A DNA stretch of 64,000 nt, taken from Nitratireductor sp. GISD-1A_MAKvit. Its GTDB lineage: Bacteria; Pseudomonadota; Alphaproteobacteria; Rhizobiales; Rhizobiaceae. The translations under genes and the position numbers were made by a program. The first letter of the stretch is position 1. Each line of letters opens with the position of its first letter. This document shows, one piece after another, positions 26,527-35,012 of this stretch. The stretch lies in the NCBI RefSeq assembly GCF_040819555.1, contig NZ_CP161920.1, positions 2,293,001 to 2,357,000 of the forward strand. Direction: 5' to 3'. A model generated the notes under the pieces. The model made no database searches. It saw only the letters and a program-made list of their open reading frames with translations, and was not told where the DNA came from.

Positions 26527-28119
26527 ATGACTATTCGTCTTGAGGAAGGCACTGTTTCGAGCCGGAGGGGGGTCGTGCGATTTGATCAGGACTTTCTGTT
26601 TGCAACCGATGAGGATGGGAACCGACTGCGGTTCACGCGTGCCGAGCGCTCGGTATTGCGCATGCTCGTGCGAAATCAAGGCCGGATAGTCTCCCGCGAC
26701 CGCCTGCTTGATGCGATGACAGGCGCCGATCCGGACGTTTCCGACCGCAGCGTGGATTTCATCATAAACCGTCTGCGACGGAAACTGGGAGACACGGTCC
26801 GCCGGCCCCGTTACATCGCGACCCAGTATGGTGAGGGCTATTACTGGATGGCGGCTTCTCCTGCGGTCTCCACCGCCAATGCCTTCATCGTGATCGGTCC
26901 GCTTAGGGGTGTCCCCGAAGCGCCGCAATTCGTTGCTGCCGCCCGGCATTTTGCCGAACAACTTCAAGTGGGATTAACGCTGCGCACCAACAGGGGGCAC
27001 AAGGTGGTCATAGACCCTGTGTGTCCGTCGCCGACACGGTTTGAAGGGAAAAAACCGGCATATGCGATCGAACTCGACTTTGTGACCGGCGCTGCCGATG
27101 TGCTTGATTGCGCATTGACACTCAAAGCGTTCCCGACGGGTCGCGTTCTTTTCGTTCAACGATGTACGGTAACCGATCTTTCGGCGGTTGGCACACGCCC
27201 TGCCCTCGATGACACCTGCGAATCCATCGTAAAGGCTTTGTGGAAAACGCTGACAGAGGCACCATTGCATGCCGCTCCGACCGAGCCGCCTCTGCCGATG
27301 CGCCTTCATGAAACGTCCGAGCAACTTGCCGGCAAGCAAAACTGGGTCGAGGCCGAGAAGCGTTTGCGCGCCCTCTATGAAACGTCGCCCGATCATCGCA
27401 CGGCCCTGCTTCTTGCAACCGCCATCCACATGCGTGGTGTGATGGGAGGAGCCAGGCAACTGATGCAGCATGACCGGCGTCGCGCCGACCTTGATGAGAT
27501 CGAGGCGCTCGTCCTCCCCGCGACAGTGGCGATGCAGGACGATCCGATGACGGCGCTTGGGCTGGCAAAATTTCTCTATTTTGTCGATCGCGGCCATGAC
27601 CGTCTTGCCGTTGAAATGGCCGAGAGCGCCTTCTGCCAGACCACAGCGTTGGGCGCGGCCTATGCCATACTGGGACAGATACGCATGTGGGAGGGTGAAC
27701 TGGAACAGGCAACCGCCCTGTTCAGGGCCGGGCTAGAGCTCGCACCCGAGCAATATTATTTCTCCGTCTATCTGCGGGCGATGCTCTGTGAGGTGGCGAT
27801 CTCATCCGGCGATGCAGCGTTGGCCAGACGTGTCATCGCCGAATACGCAGAAGAACACCCATACGAGTACCGTCAAACACGGCTTTTGTTCGTACCGCCT
27901 GACGTGGACCCCGGTGAGCCGGGGTGGTCTGAGCCCCTGGCCGATCTTGATCGCCGGGAGGCGTTGGCAACGCTTCGATACGGTCATTTCTACATTGCGC
28001 GGCTCTTCCGCGATCCAGAGCACGCGCGTTCATTCATGAAGGGCGCGGAAGTCCTGCTTGGCGCAAGGTTCGGCCCCGACGTTGTCGAAGCTGCCCGCGC
28101 AGAAAAGGTGCCAGAGTAG
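26527..28119 (+). CDS. Winged-helix (OmpR/HilA-type) DNA-binding protein with C-terminal TPR-like repeats
   Basis: 530 residues. The N-terminal domain (about 30-108) is an OmpR/PhoB-type winged helix: FTRAERSVLRMLVRNQGRIV, VSDRSVDFIINRLRRKLGD and RYIATQYGEGYYW, the wing. There is no receiver domain, kinase or membrane segment. From about 255 the protein is helical with TPR-like pairs (QNWVEAEKRLRALYETSPDH; MWEGELEQATALFRAGLELAPEQYYF). This architecture recalls HilA/CadC-type regulators that sense through a C-terminal scaffold. Target genes are unknown, and it stands next to no obvious partner except the small gene downstream. The start ATG at 26527 is preceded by a weak ribosome binding site. 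Confidence 0.82.
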   Translation: MTIRLEEGTVSSRRGVVRFDQDFLFATDEDGNRLRFTRAERSVLRMLVRNQGRIVSRDRLLDAMTGADPDVSDRSVDFIINRLRRKLGDTVRRPRYIATQYGEGYYWMAASPAVSTANAFIVIGPLRGVPEAPQFVAAARHFAEQLQVGLTLRTNRGHKVVIDPVCPSPTRFEGKKPAYAIELDFVTGAADVLDCALTLKAFPTGRVLFVQRCTVTDLSAVGTRPALDDTCESIVKALWKTLTEAPLHAAPTEPPLPMRLHETSEQLAGKQNWVEAEKRLRALYETSPDHRTALLLATAIHMRGVMGGARQLMQHDRRRADLDEIEALVLPATVAMQDDPMTALGLAKFLYFVDRGHDRLAVEMAESAFCQTTALGAAYAILGQIRMWEGELEQATALFRAGLELAPEQYYFSVYLRAMLCEVAISSGDAALARRVIAEYAEEHPYEYRQTRLLFVPPDVDPGEPGWSEPLADLDRREALATLRYGHFYIARLFRDPEHARSFMKGAEVLLGARFGPDVVEAARAEKVPE

Positions 28120-28317
28120 TTCATTGGAAGTATCGACCTTGCCTTGTCTGCGCGTCAAAGGGGCAGCGCCATGCACCTCACGCTCTCCGACCGCCTGCCT
28201 GTAGCGCAGTCGCGGGCGTCGCGCTTCTAATAATCTGCAAACAATCGGTTGCCATTCTCGCCTGAAACCAGAAGCCACGGGCTTCGCGACGCAGCGGAGT
28301 TGGCGAGGGAGGCACCT

Positions 28318-28587
28318 GTGTCCGACCGACATTTGCATTCTGTCCGGGAGCATTTGAGGAAGCTCGTCTCGCGCGATCCCATTGCCCTTGAACTTTACCT
28401 GCGCGACATGCGCCACGCCTATATCAAGACAGCGGCGCGCAAGCTCCTGCGCCTCCCCCGACGGATCGTCAGGCGGCGGCGCCCTGCTCAAGGGGGCGCC
28501 GCTTCCCCGCAGAGCCCGGCAGACGCGCGCATCCCGCTGCCATCCGCAGCGAAGGCATTGATTGCCAACCTTATGGCAATGCGCTGA
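28318..28587 (+). CDS. Hypothetical 89-residue basic protein
   Basis: I do not recognise a family. The GTG start at 28318 is chosen because a strong ribosome binding site, GAGGGAGG, lies about five bases upstream; the longer in-frame ATG at 28249 has none. The first half is predicted helical (HLHSVREHLRKLVSRDP and IALELYLRDMRHAYIKTAA). A very basic stretch (RKLLRLPRRIVRRRR) and a Pro/Ala-rich linker follow. The base composition at third positions is GC-rich, as in real genes here. The basic segment suggests nucleic-acid or membrane-surface binding, but that is only inference. It lies 200 bases after the winged-helix gene, on the same strand. Confidence 0.55.
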   Translation: MSDRHLHSVREHLRKLVSRDPIALELYLRDMRHAYIKTAARKLLRLPRRIVRRRRPAQGGAASPQSPADARIPLPSAAKALIANLMAMR

Positions 28588-28801
28588 CAGCGCGTGACAA
28601 GATCTCCAGAGTGCGGCCAGTCACAAGCGGGCTCTTCTCAGTTTGTGGTCCCCTCCTGACCGGGGTTTAAAAACGTTCGGCGTAAGCCCGTCGAGACTGG
28701 CGTGTGCAGGCATAAACGCGATTTGCGTCCTGCCGCAGCCTTGCATAGAAGTGAAGGAACAGATTCAACTGGCGCAGCAGCGCAGGCAGGCAAATTCCTT
28801 C

Positions 28802-29849
28802 ATGAGCGATATCATCCCCGTATTCGACGGCCATAACGACGTACTGCTTCGCCTCTATCAGAGCCGGTCTCCAGATGCCGTGGAGCATTTTCTGGAAGGC
28901 ACTCCCGGAGGGCATGTCGATCTGCCAAGGGCGCGCAAGGGCGGCCCTGGCGGGTGGGCTCTTTGCGGTGTTCCCACCGCCGCACTCCAACCAGAAAATC
29001 GACGGCAAACGGCCCGACGACGTTGTGTTCCCGCCGCTTGCTCAGTCCGAGGCGCTAAAGGCAACGCTGGCGATGGCGGCTCTCTTGCAGCGCATGGAGC
29101 ACAAGTCGAAGGGGCAGGTGAAAATCTGCCGAAGTGCCGGTGACATTCGCGCGGCCATGGGCGCGCAGGCCATTGCAGCCATTTTTCACATCGAAGGCGC
29201 CGAAGCGGTCGGCGAAGACCTCGACCTGATCGACGTGCTTTATGCTGCCGGGCTGCGATCGCTCGGCCCGGTTTGGAGCCGGTCGAACATTTTCGCGCAT
29301 GGCGTTCCCTTTCGTTTCCCCGCATCACCCGATATCGGCGATGGTTTGACCGATGCGGGGCGGGCGCTCGTGCGAAAATGCAACCAGCTGGGAATTCTCG
29401 TCGACCTCTCGCATCTCAACGAAAAAGGGTTTCGCGATGTGGAGGCCATCAGCAATGCTCCGCTGGTCGCCAGCCATTCCAACGTTCACGCCATCTGTCC
29501 TCAATCGCGCAACCTCACGGCCTGGCAGCTTGATGCTATCCGTGAAACCGGCGGGCTTGCAGGTCTGAATTATTCCGTAAGCTTCCTGCGCCGCGACGGG
29601 AAAAGCGATCCCGACACCGGTTTCGACGTGCTTCTTGAGCATCTCGATGCGATGCTTGAAGCTCTCGGGGAGGATGGTGTGGCGCTTGGATCCGACTTCG
29701 ATGGCGCGCTCATTCCCCGTGCGATCGGCGACGTTTCAGGCCTGCCCCGGCTCATAGAGGCCATGCGGGCACATGGCTACGGGCGAGAGCTCATAGAAAA
29801 GATTGCCTGGCGCAACTGGGTCCGAGTGCTGGAGCGCACGATCGGCTAG
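28802..29849 (+). pseudogene. Membrane dipeptidase (renal dipeptidase family M19), broken by a +1 frameshift
   Basis: Two frames join to one peptidase. The first (from ATG 28802) reads MSDIIPVFDGHNDVLLRLY, with the HND metal-binding motif, and reaches GGHVDLPRARKGG. The second continues LAGGLFAVF, then IFHIEGAEAVGEDLDLIDVLY, LVDLSHLNEKGF, VASHSNVHAI with the later metal ligands, and GSDFDGALIP. The join is at CCC 28945-28947. Removing one C gives a continuous 348-residue protein, normal for the family. M19 enzymes are zinc dipeptidases, often active on D-residue dipeptides. The site, GGCGGCCCTGG, is the same context as the other broken genes. mazG follows 52 bases after the stop. Confidence 0.88.
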
Positions 29850-29901
29850 CGCGACCGCCAGAAATACGGAACTGACCGGACATCACAACACGGGCACCAG
29901 C

Positions 29902-30717
29902 ATGAAGCCTTCCAGAGACATAACCAGACTGCTTGAGATCATGAAGGCCCTGCGCACGCCGCACACCGGCTGTCCCTGGGATGTCGAGCAGACATTTTCC
30001 TCGATTGCTCCCTACACGATCGAGGAGGCATACGAGGTTGCCGATGCAATAGAACGCAATGACCTCGATGATCTGCGCGATGAGCTGGGCGATCTGCTTC
30101 TTCAGGTGGTTTTTCACGCCCGCATGGCCGAGGAGGAAGACCGGTTCGATTTCGGCGACGTGGTTGAGGCCATTACCACCAAGATGATCCGCCGGCACCC
30201 GCATGTGTTTGGTGATGCACAAGCCCGCGGCAAGGGAATGGCCAAGGGCATGTGGGAGACGATCAAGGCGCAGGAGAAAGCCGAAAGGCTCGCCCGGCGC
30301 ACCCGAAACGGTGAAGCCGACAGTGTCCCGCCCGCCTATCTTGATGATGTCCCCCGCGCCCTGCCCGCTCTCATGCGTGCCCACAAACTGCAGGCACGAG
30401 CGGCCCGAGTCGGGTTCGACTGGGGGCAGTCAGGTCCGGTTCTCGACAAGATCGAAGAAGAGATCGGCGAATTGCGTGAAGCCCTTGAAATGCGCGATGA
30501 TGCCCATGCGGCCGAGGAATATGGCGACCTTCTTTTCGCCGTGGTCAATCTGGGCCGCCACCTCGGTTACGACCCGGAAGCGGCTCTGTCGCAGACAAAC
30601 GACAAGTTTCGCAGGCGTTTTGATTTCATCGAGCGTGAGTTGCGAAGGGCGGGGCGCAGTCTGGAAGAGGCGGATCTGGCCGAAATGGAGGCCCTGTGGC
30701 AACGCGCGAAGCGGTGA
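29902..30717 (+). CDS. mazG: Nucleoside triphosphate pyrophosphohydrolase MazG
   Basis: 271 residues from the ATG at 29902. Two tandem MazG domains are visible. The first begins LLEIMKALRTPHTGCPWDVEQ and carries the metal-binding EEAYEVADAI and LRDELGDLLLQVVFHARMAEE. The second carries KIEEEIGELREALE and EEYGDLLFAVVNLGRHLG. The enzyme cleaves non-canonical or excess NTPs to NMP and pyrophosphate. The gene is preceded by the dipeptidase gene and converges on hflX with a 33-base gap and no clear terminator. A longer frame reaching upstream overlaps the dipeptidase end and is not used. Confidence 0.95.
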   Translation: MKPSRDITRLLEIMKALRTPHTGCPWDVEQTFSSIAPYTIEEAYEVADAIERNDLDDLRDELGDLLLQVVFHARMAEEEDRFDFGDVVEAITTKMIRRHPHVFGDAQARGKGMAKGMWETIKAQEKAERLARRTRNGEADSVPPAYLDDVPRALPALMRAHKLQARAARVGFDWGQSGPVLDKIEEEIGELREALEMRDDAHAAEEYGDLLFAVVNLGRHLGYDPEAALSQTNDKFRRRFDFIERELRRAGRSLEEADLAEMEALWQRAKR

Positions 30718-30750
30718 CCTGACCGACCGGCTTTCATCGCGGGCCCAGCG

Positions 30751-32139
30751 TCACGTCCTGTCCGGTTTTTGCACCGTGGACTTGCCGGAAATCCGTTCGT
30801 TCAGTTCTTTCCGCGCGGCCTTGGTGGAGCGGATTGTCAACGCAATGCTGCCATCGTCATTGTCATGGCGCTCCATCACTTCCCCATTCTGATAGATCCA
30901 GTCCAGCAGGGATAATTGTGTTGGTGCCAGTTCGATCCGCATCGTGGCAACCGCGCCTGAAATCCGTTCCTCGACCTGTGCCTGAAGGGCGTCGATCCCC
31001 TCCCCGGTAATGGCTGAAACCGCGAGCGGCACATCATTGCCTCGCTTTGCTTCCAGCATGGCCAGCCGCCGCTCTTCTTCGAGGCAGTCGATCTTGTTCC
31101 AGACCTCCAGCACACGCGTCCGGTCACTCGCGTCCACGCCGAGATCGCCAAGGATTTCTTCCACATCGGATGCCTGCGCCGCCGTGTCCGGATCTGAAAT
31201 GTCGCGAAGGTGAATGATCAGATCGGCTTCGACCACCTCTTCCAGAGTTGCCCGGAAGGCGGCGACCAGATGGGTCGGCAGGTCGGAAATGAAGCCGACC
31301 GTGTCGGAAAGGATGATGATCGTTCCATGGGGCAGCTGCACCCTGCGCAGCGTTGGGTCGAGTGTGGCAAAGAGCATGTCTTCCGCCATCACCTCCGCCC
31401 CGGTCATCCGGTTGAACAGCGTGGATTTGCCCGCATTGGTGTAGCCAACGATCGCCACGATGGGAAACGGCACCTTGCGCCGCTTCGAACGATGGAGATC
31501 GCGGGTGCGCCGCACCTGTTCCAGATCCTTCTTCAGTCGGATGATCCGTTCCTGAAGCTGGCGTCTGTCGGCCTCGATCTGGGTTTCACCGGGTCCCCCC
31601 ATGAAGCCACCGCCGCCGCGCTGTCGTTCCAGGTGGGTCCAGCTGCGTACGAGCCGTCCACGCTGATATTCCAGATGCGCGAGATCGACCTGCAGACGCC
31701 CTTCCTTCGTGCGTGCGCGTCTGCCAAAAATTTCGAGGATCAGCCCCGTCCGGTCCAGAACCTTTGCATGAAGGGCCTTTTCGAGGTTCCGCTGCTGCAC
31801 CGGTGTGAGAGGATGGTCGATGATGACCACATCGACTTCCCGGTTCTCCACCTGCGAGGCGATCTCCTCCAGCTTGCCCGTGCCCAGCAGGGTGGAGGGA
31901 CGCGGTGCGTTGACCGTCACGATATCGGCGAACACCACATCAAGATCGATCGCTTCTGCCAGCCCCAGGGCTTCTTCGTGGCGCGCTTCAGAGGCACGCA
32001 CGGACACCGCCGCGCCCTCGCGGGCACGGCGTTCCGATGTCAGAACCGGAGATATCACCGCTGCACGGGTAAGGCCCGGCCTGGTCGTCAGCCCGTCCTC
32101 CTCGCCCGATGCGCGGAATTGCTTGGAGTTTTCAGCCAA
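30751..32139 (-). CDS. hflX: GTPase HflX
   Basis: 462 residues. The N-terminal HflX-specific domain contains LLGTGKLEEIASQVE and VVIIDHPLTPVQQRNLE, then a basic coiled segment (WTHLERQRGGGGFMGGPGE). The GTPase domain has G1 GYTNAGKSTLFNRMT, G3 DTVGFI and G4 NKID. HflX is a ribosome-associated GTPase that splits stalled 70S ribosomes under stress. It starts with TTG at 32139, directly abutting the hfq stop (32140-32142), the classical hfq-hflX pair. A non-AUG start coupled to the upstream stop suggests translational reinitiation, but a downstream start cannot be excluded. Confidence 0.94.
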   Translation of the reverse strand: MAENSKQFRASGEEDGLTTRPGLTRAAVISPVLTSERRAREGAAVSVRASEARHEEALGLAEAIDLDVVFADIVTVNAPRPSTLLGTGKLEEIASQVENREVDVVIIDHPLTPVQQRNLEKALHAKVLDRTGLILEIFGRRARTKEGRLQVDLAHLEYQRGRLVRSWTHLERQRGGGGFMGGPGETQIEADRRQLQERIIRLKKDLEQVRRTRDLHRSKRRKVPFPIVAIVGYTNAGKSTLFNRMTGAEVMAEDMLFATLDPTLRRVQLPHGTIIILSDTVGFISDLPTHLVAAFRATLEEVVEADLIIHLRDISDPDTAAQASDVEEILGDLGVDASDRTRVLEVWNKIDCLEEERRLAMLEAKRGNDVPLAVSAITGEGIDALQAQVEERISGAVATMRIELAPTQLSLLDWIYQNGEVMERHDNDDGSIALTIRSTKAARKELNERISGKSTVQKPDRT

Positions 32140-32388
32140 TCAGGTGTCCCGGGCGCCTTCCTCGGCATCGTAGAGCTGTACCGGCTGAGTCGGCATGATG
32201 GTCGAGATCGCGTGCTTGTAGACAAGCTGCGAATGACCATCGCGGCGCAGAAGCACGCAGAAGTTGTCAAACGAGGTTACAATGCCTGTCAGTTTCACAC
32301 CGTTTATGAGAAAGATCGTGAGAGGGTTCTTGCTCTTGCGAACGGTATTCAGGAACAAGTCCTGCAGGTTTTGAGATCGTTCCGCCAT
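32140..32388 (-). CDS. hfq: RNA chaperone Hfq
   Basis: 82 residues from the ATG at 32388 ([18 protein letters not shown]), the rhizobial form. The Sm1 motif region ([20 protein letters not shown]) and the Sm2 motif [10 protein letters not shown] are intact. The C-terminal tail is short, as is usual for this group. It forms a hexamer that pairs small RNAs with mRNAs. It precedes hflX. A frame extended to 32409 adds seven residues without homology, so the inner ATG is preferred. A perfect palindrome lies 95 bases upstream. Confidence 0.96.
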   Translation of the reverse strand: MAERSQNLQDLFLNTVRKSKNPLTIFLINGVKLTGIVTSFDNFCVLLRRDGHSQLVYKHAISTIMPTQPVQLYDAEEGARDT

Positions 32389-32482
32389 TTTTTTTGGTCT
32401 TTCACCCATTCGCTGCCCTAAGTGCAGTCAGTAGCGCAAATATGACATGCTCCTGTCAAGGAACTCTGAGACAGACGCCGCG

Positions 32483-32500
32483 TGATCATTGCAATGATCA
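32483..32500. promoter_or_regulatory. 18-bp perfect palindrome upstream of hfq
   Basis: TGATCATTGCAATGATCA is fully self-complementary with no spacer. It lies 95 bases upstream of the hfq start codon and 37 bases past the stop of the D-amino-acid transaminase gene, so it could be an operator or part of a promoter. No terminator T-run follows. A perfect 18-base palindrome is rare by chance but its role is unproven. Confidence 0.4.
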
Positions 32501-32536
32501 ACTTCGACTATACTGAGCAGCCATTCAACGCGTTGG

Positions 32537-33404
32537 TTAACAGCTAGGACTTTTTTCCGCAATCGCAAAAAATGCATCTCGAAGCGACTGGACAACGCTG
32601 CCGGGATGCCCGTTGGCGATTGCCTTTCCATCGATGCTGACAACCGGCATGACGACGCTTGTCGCGCTGGTAACAAAGGCTTCGCGCGCGGTCTGTGCCT
32701 CTTCGACGGAAAAACTGCGCTCCTCGACCGAAAGGCCAAGTTCGCCGGCGACCTTCATCACGGTCGCCCGGGTGATCCCGCGCAGGATCCCGAAATCGGC
32801 CGGCCGGGTCACCAGCTTCCCGTCACCGGTCACGATCCAAGCATTGGTGGATGCGCCCTCCTTGACGGTTCCGTCAGGATCGACGAACCAGGCCTCCTGC
32901 GCGCCCGCGTCCACGGCGGCCCTGGCGGGCAAGCACGTTTGGCAACAGTCCGATGGTCTTGATGTCGACGCGTTCCCAGCGGTTTTCGGGAACGGTGATG
33001 ACGGTCATGCCTTTTTCCGCCTTCTTCGCGGCCGCCGCCGGATCCATGCGTTTGGCCGTGACCACGAGTGCGGAGCGCACGGGCGTGGTGGGAAATGCAT
33101 GGTCGCGCGGCGCGACACCGCGCGTGACCTGGATATAGACCATGCCGTTGCGCACATGGTTGCGCCGGATGACCTCGCGCATGACGAATTCGAGCGCCGT
33201 GCGTTCGATCGGCCAGTCCATCCTGAGCTCGCGCAACGACCGGTCGAGCCGGTCCAGATGCCCCTGCATGTCGATGATGAAGCCACGCGAGATCTCGCAC
33301 ACCTCATAAACACCGTCGGCAAGCTGGTATCCGCGATCCTCCACGTGAACCATGGCGTCACCGTGATTCGCATAGCGCCCGTTCACGTAAGCAATGCGTG
33401 GCAT
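32537..33404 (-). pseudogene. dat: D-amino-acid transaminase (D-alanine transaminase), broken by a +1 frameshift
   Basis: The frame from ATG 33404 gives MPRIAYVNGRYANHGDAMVH, VEDRGYQLADGVYEV, then GMVYIQVTRGVAPRDHAFP, the branched-chain/D-alanine transaminase fold, with Lys in the usual PLP region. It runs off frame at LLPNVLARQG. The second frame resumes AAVDAGAQEAWFVDPDG, KEGASTNAWIV and SIDGKAIANG. The join is at CCC 32920-32922 on the plus strand (GGG on the coding strand). Removing one base gives a continuous 288-residue protein of normal length. The plus-strand context, GGCGGCCCTGGCGGG, is identical to that in the dipeptidase. The enzyme makes D-Glu from D-Ala for peptidoglycan. The gene lies between trkA and hfq. 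Confidence 0.86.
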
Positions 33405-33501
33405 GTCTGGGTCTCCGTAATGATGATGCGCCGGTCAGAATTGACGCGGCGTAATGAAGGCGATTCTTTTGTGACGCCGCCCGACACCTTTTTCAAGCGT
33501 C

Positions 33502-34878
33502 TCAGAAAAATTCAAGGCTCACACGGAACATCTGCTCCACCTGGCGAACCGCGCCTTCCAGCGCAAAGATCACGACCCGGTCCTTGGGCTTGATCTTCAG
33601 GGCGCCGCTGGGCTTGATCACGGCGCCATCGCGATAGACGGCGCCAATGCGCATGCCATCGGGAAACTCCACCTCGCTCAGTGGCGGGCCGACCAGCGGA
33701 GAGGTTTCAAGCGCCTCGGCCTCGATCACTTCGGCCGCACCGCGCTGAATGTTGTGGACAGCGCGGATGCGCCCGCGGCGTACATGCTGCAACACCTTGG
33801 AAATGGTCACCGAACGCGGATTGACATGCGCGTCGATCCCCAGTGTCCGGGCAAAATCATGATAGGTCGGATTGTTGATCAGGACGAGGTTTGAACGGCA
33901 GCCAAGTCTCTTGGCAATCACGCTGGACAGGATGTTGGCCTGATCATCATTGGTCAGCGCCACCATCAGGTCGGCGTGCTGGATATCCGCCTCAAGAAGA
34001 AGCTTCTGATCAAGCGCGCTGCCATGCAGCACCACGGTCCGGCGGAGCCGGTCGGCAAGTGCCACCGCCCGCTCGCGCGTGCTCTCGATCACTTTCACCT
34101 TTGTCCGGTTCTGCTTCTTCTCCATTGCGCGGGAGACGTAGAGCCCGATATTGCCGCCGCCCGCAATGACAATGCGCGTTGCGGCGCGTTCCTCATGGCC
34201 GAAAAGCCCCAGCGTGCGCCGCACCTGATCGCGTGTCGTCACCACATAGGCCAGATCTCCGGCCATGAGCTGATCGCCCGAACGCGGTATGAACAGCTTG
34301 CCGTCGCGCGAGACCCCGACAACGGTCGAGGGCAGATCCGGAAACAGTTCGGTCAGCTGCGCCAGCGGCGTGTTGATGACCGGGCACTCTTCCCGGCACT
34401 CGATCGCCACCATGGAGATCCTGTCGTCGGCAAAGCTCACCACATCCGTCGCGCCAGGCAGTGCGATCCGGCGCATCACCATCTCGCCCACCTCGATCTC
34501 GGGAGAGATGATCACGTCGATCGGAAGGTGATCGCGCGAGAACAGGTCCATGTAATGCGACTGAAGATAGGACTGCGAGCGTATCCGTGCGATCTTCGTT
34601 GGCACGTTGAACAGCGAATGGGCCACCTGGCAGGCCACCATGTTCACTTCGTCGAACAGCGTCACGGCGATGATCATGTCGGCTTCGCGCGCACCCGCCG
34701 ACGCCAGCACATCCGGCTGCGCACCGTGTCCGACGAACCCGCGCACATCGAGCGTGTCACGAACGGCGCGAATCAATTCGGGCGATGTGTCGATGACCGA
34801 AACGTCGTTCTGTTCGGCCGCCAGCCGCTCCGCGATACCGAAACCGACCTGGCCCGCGCCACAAATGATGACCTTCAT
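33502..34878 (-). CDS. trkA: Trk system potassium transporter regulatory protein TrkA
   Basis: 458 residues, two repeats of the RCK module. The first Rossmann motif is VIICGAGQVGFGIAERL (about 3-19). The second is IVIAGGGNIGLYVSRAM (about 235-251). Each is followed by a TrkA-C domain (PLAQLTELFPDLPSTVVGV; LVGPPLSEVEFPDGM). It binds NAD(H)/ATP and gates the TrkH/TrkG membrane channel, which is not in the window. It follows ntrX in the same direction after a 134-base gap, a neighbourhood common in alphaproteobacteria. Confidence 0.95.
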   Translation of the reverse strand: MKVIICGAGQVGFGIAERLAAEQNDVSVIDTSPELIRAVRDTLDVRGFVGHGAQPDVLASAGAREADMIIAVTLFDEVNMVACQVAHSLFNVPTKIARIRSQSYLQSHYMDLFSRDHLPIDVIISPEIEVGEMVMRRIALPGATDVVSFADDRISMVAIECREECPVINTPLAQLTELFPDLPSTVVGVSRDGKLFIPRSGDQLMAGDLAYVVTTRDQVRRTLGLFGHEERAATRIVIAGGGNIGLYVSRAMEKKQNRTKVKVIESTRERAVALADRLRRTVVLHGSALDQKLLLEADIQHADLMVALTNDDQANILSSVIAKRLGCRSNLVLINNPTYHDFARTLGIDAHVNPRSVTISKVLQHVRRGRIRAVHNIQRGAAEVIEAEALETSPLVGPPLSEVEFPDGMRIGAVYRDGAVIKPSGALKIKPKDRVVIFALEGAVRQVEQMFRVSLEFF

Positions 34879-34987
34879 TGCCTGTTCCCTGTCCCGCTGA
34901 AGACCGCAGTGAGCCCCGCAACGCCCTGCTCTAGCGCTTTTGTCCCGTCATGGAAACCACCCACCGTCTCCTTCCCGGGACACGGAA

Positions 34988-35007
34988 GGTATCCGCAAGG
35001 GGATACC
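34988..35007. terminator. Weak hairpin between ntrX and trkA
   Basis: GGTATCC (34988-34994) pairs with GGATACC (35001-35007) with a six-base loop, five bases beyond the ntrX stop. It has no T tract. It could attenuate ntrX readthrough or stabilise the 3' end; otherwise it is chance. Confidence 0.3.
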
Positions 35008-35012
35008 CGGCC

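Noticed and set aside
28171..28230. 19-codon frame (MHLTLSDRLPVAQSRASRF) with AAAGGGG before its ATG, possible leader peptide
   Set aside because: Very short, no attenuator-like stem-loop follows, and the 89-residue gene has its own ribosome binding site. Chance is as likely as function.
25841..28600. Integrated genomic island at tRNA-Ser
   Set aside because: No integrase, transposase or repeated tRNA 3' end was found. Flanking genes are conserved. Only a small lineage-specific patch can be claimed.
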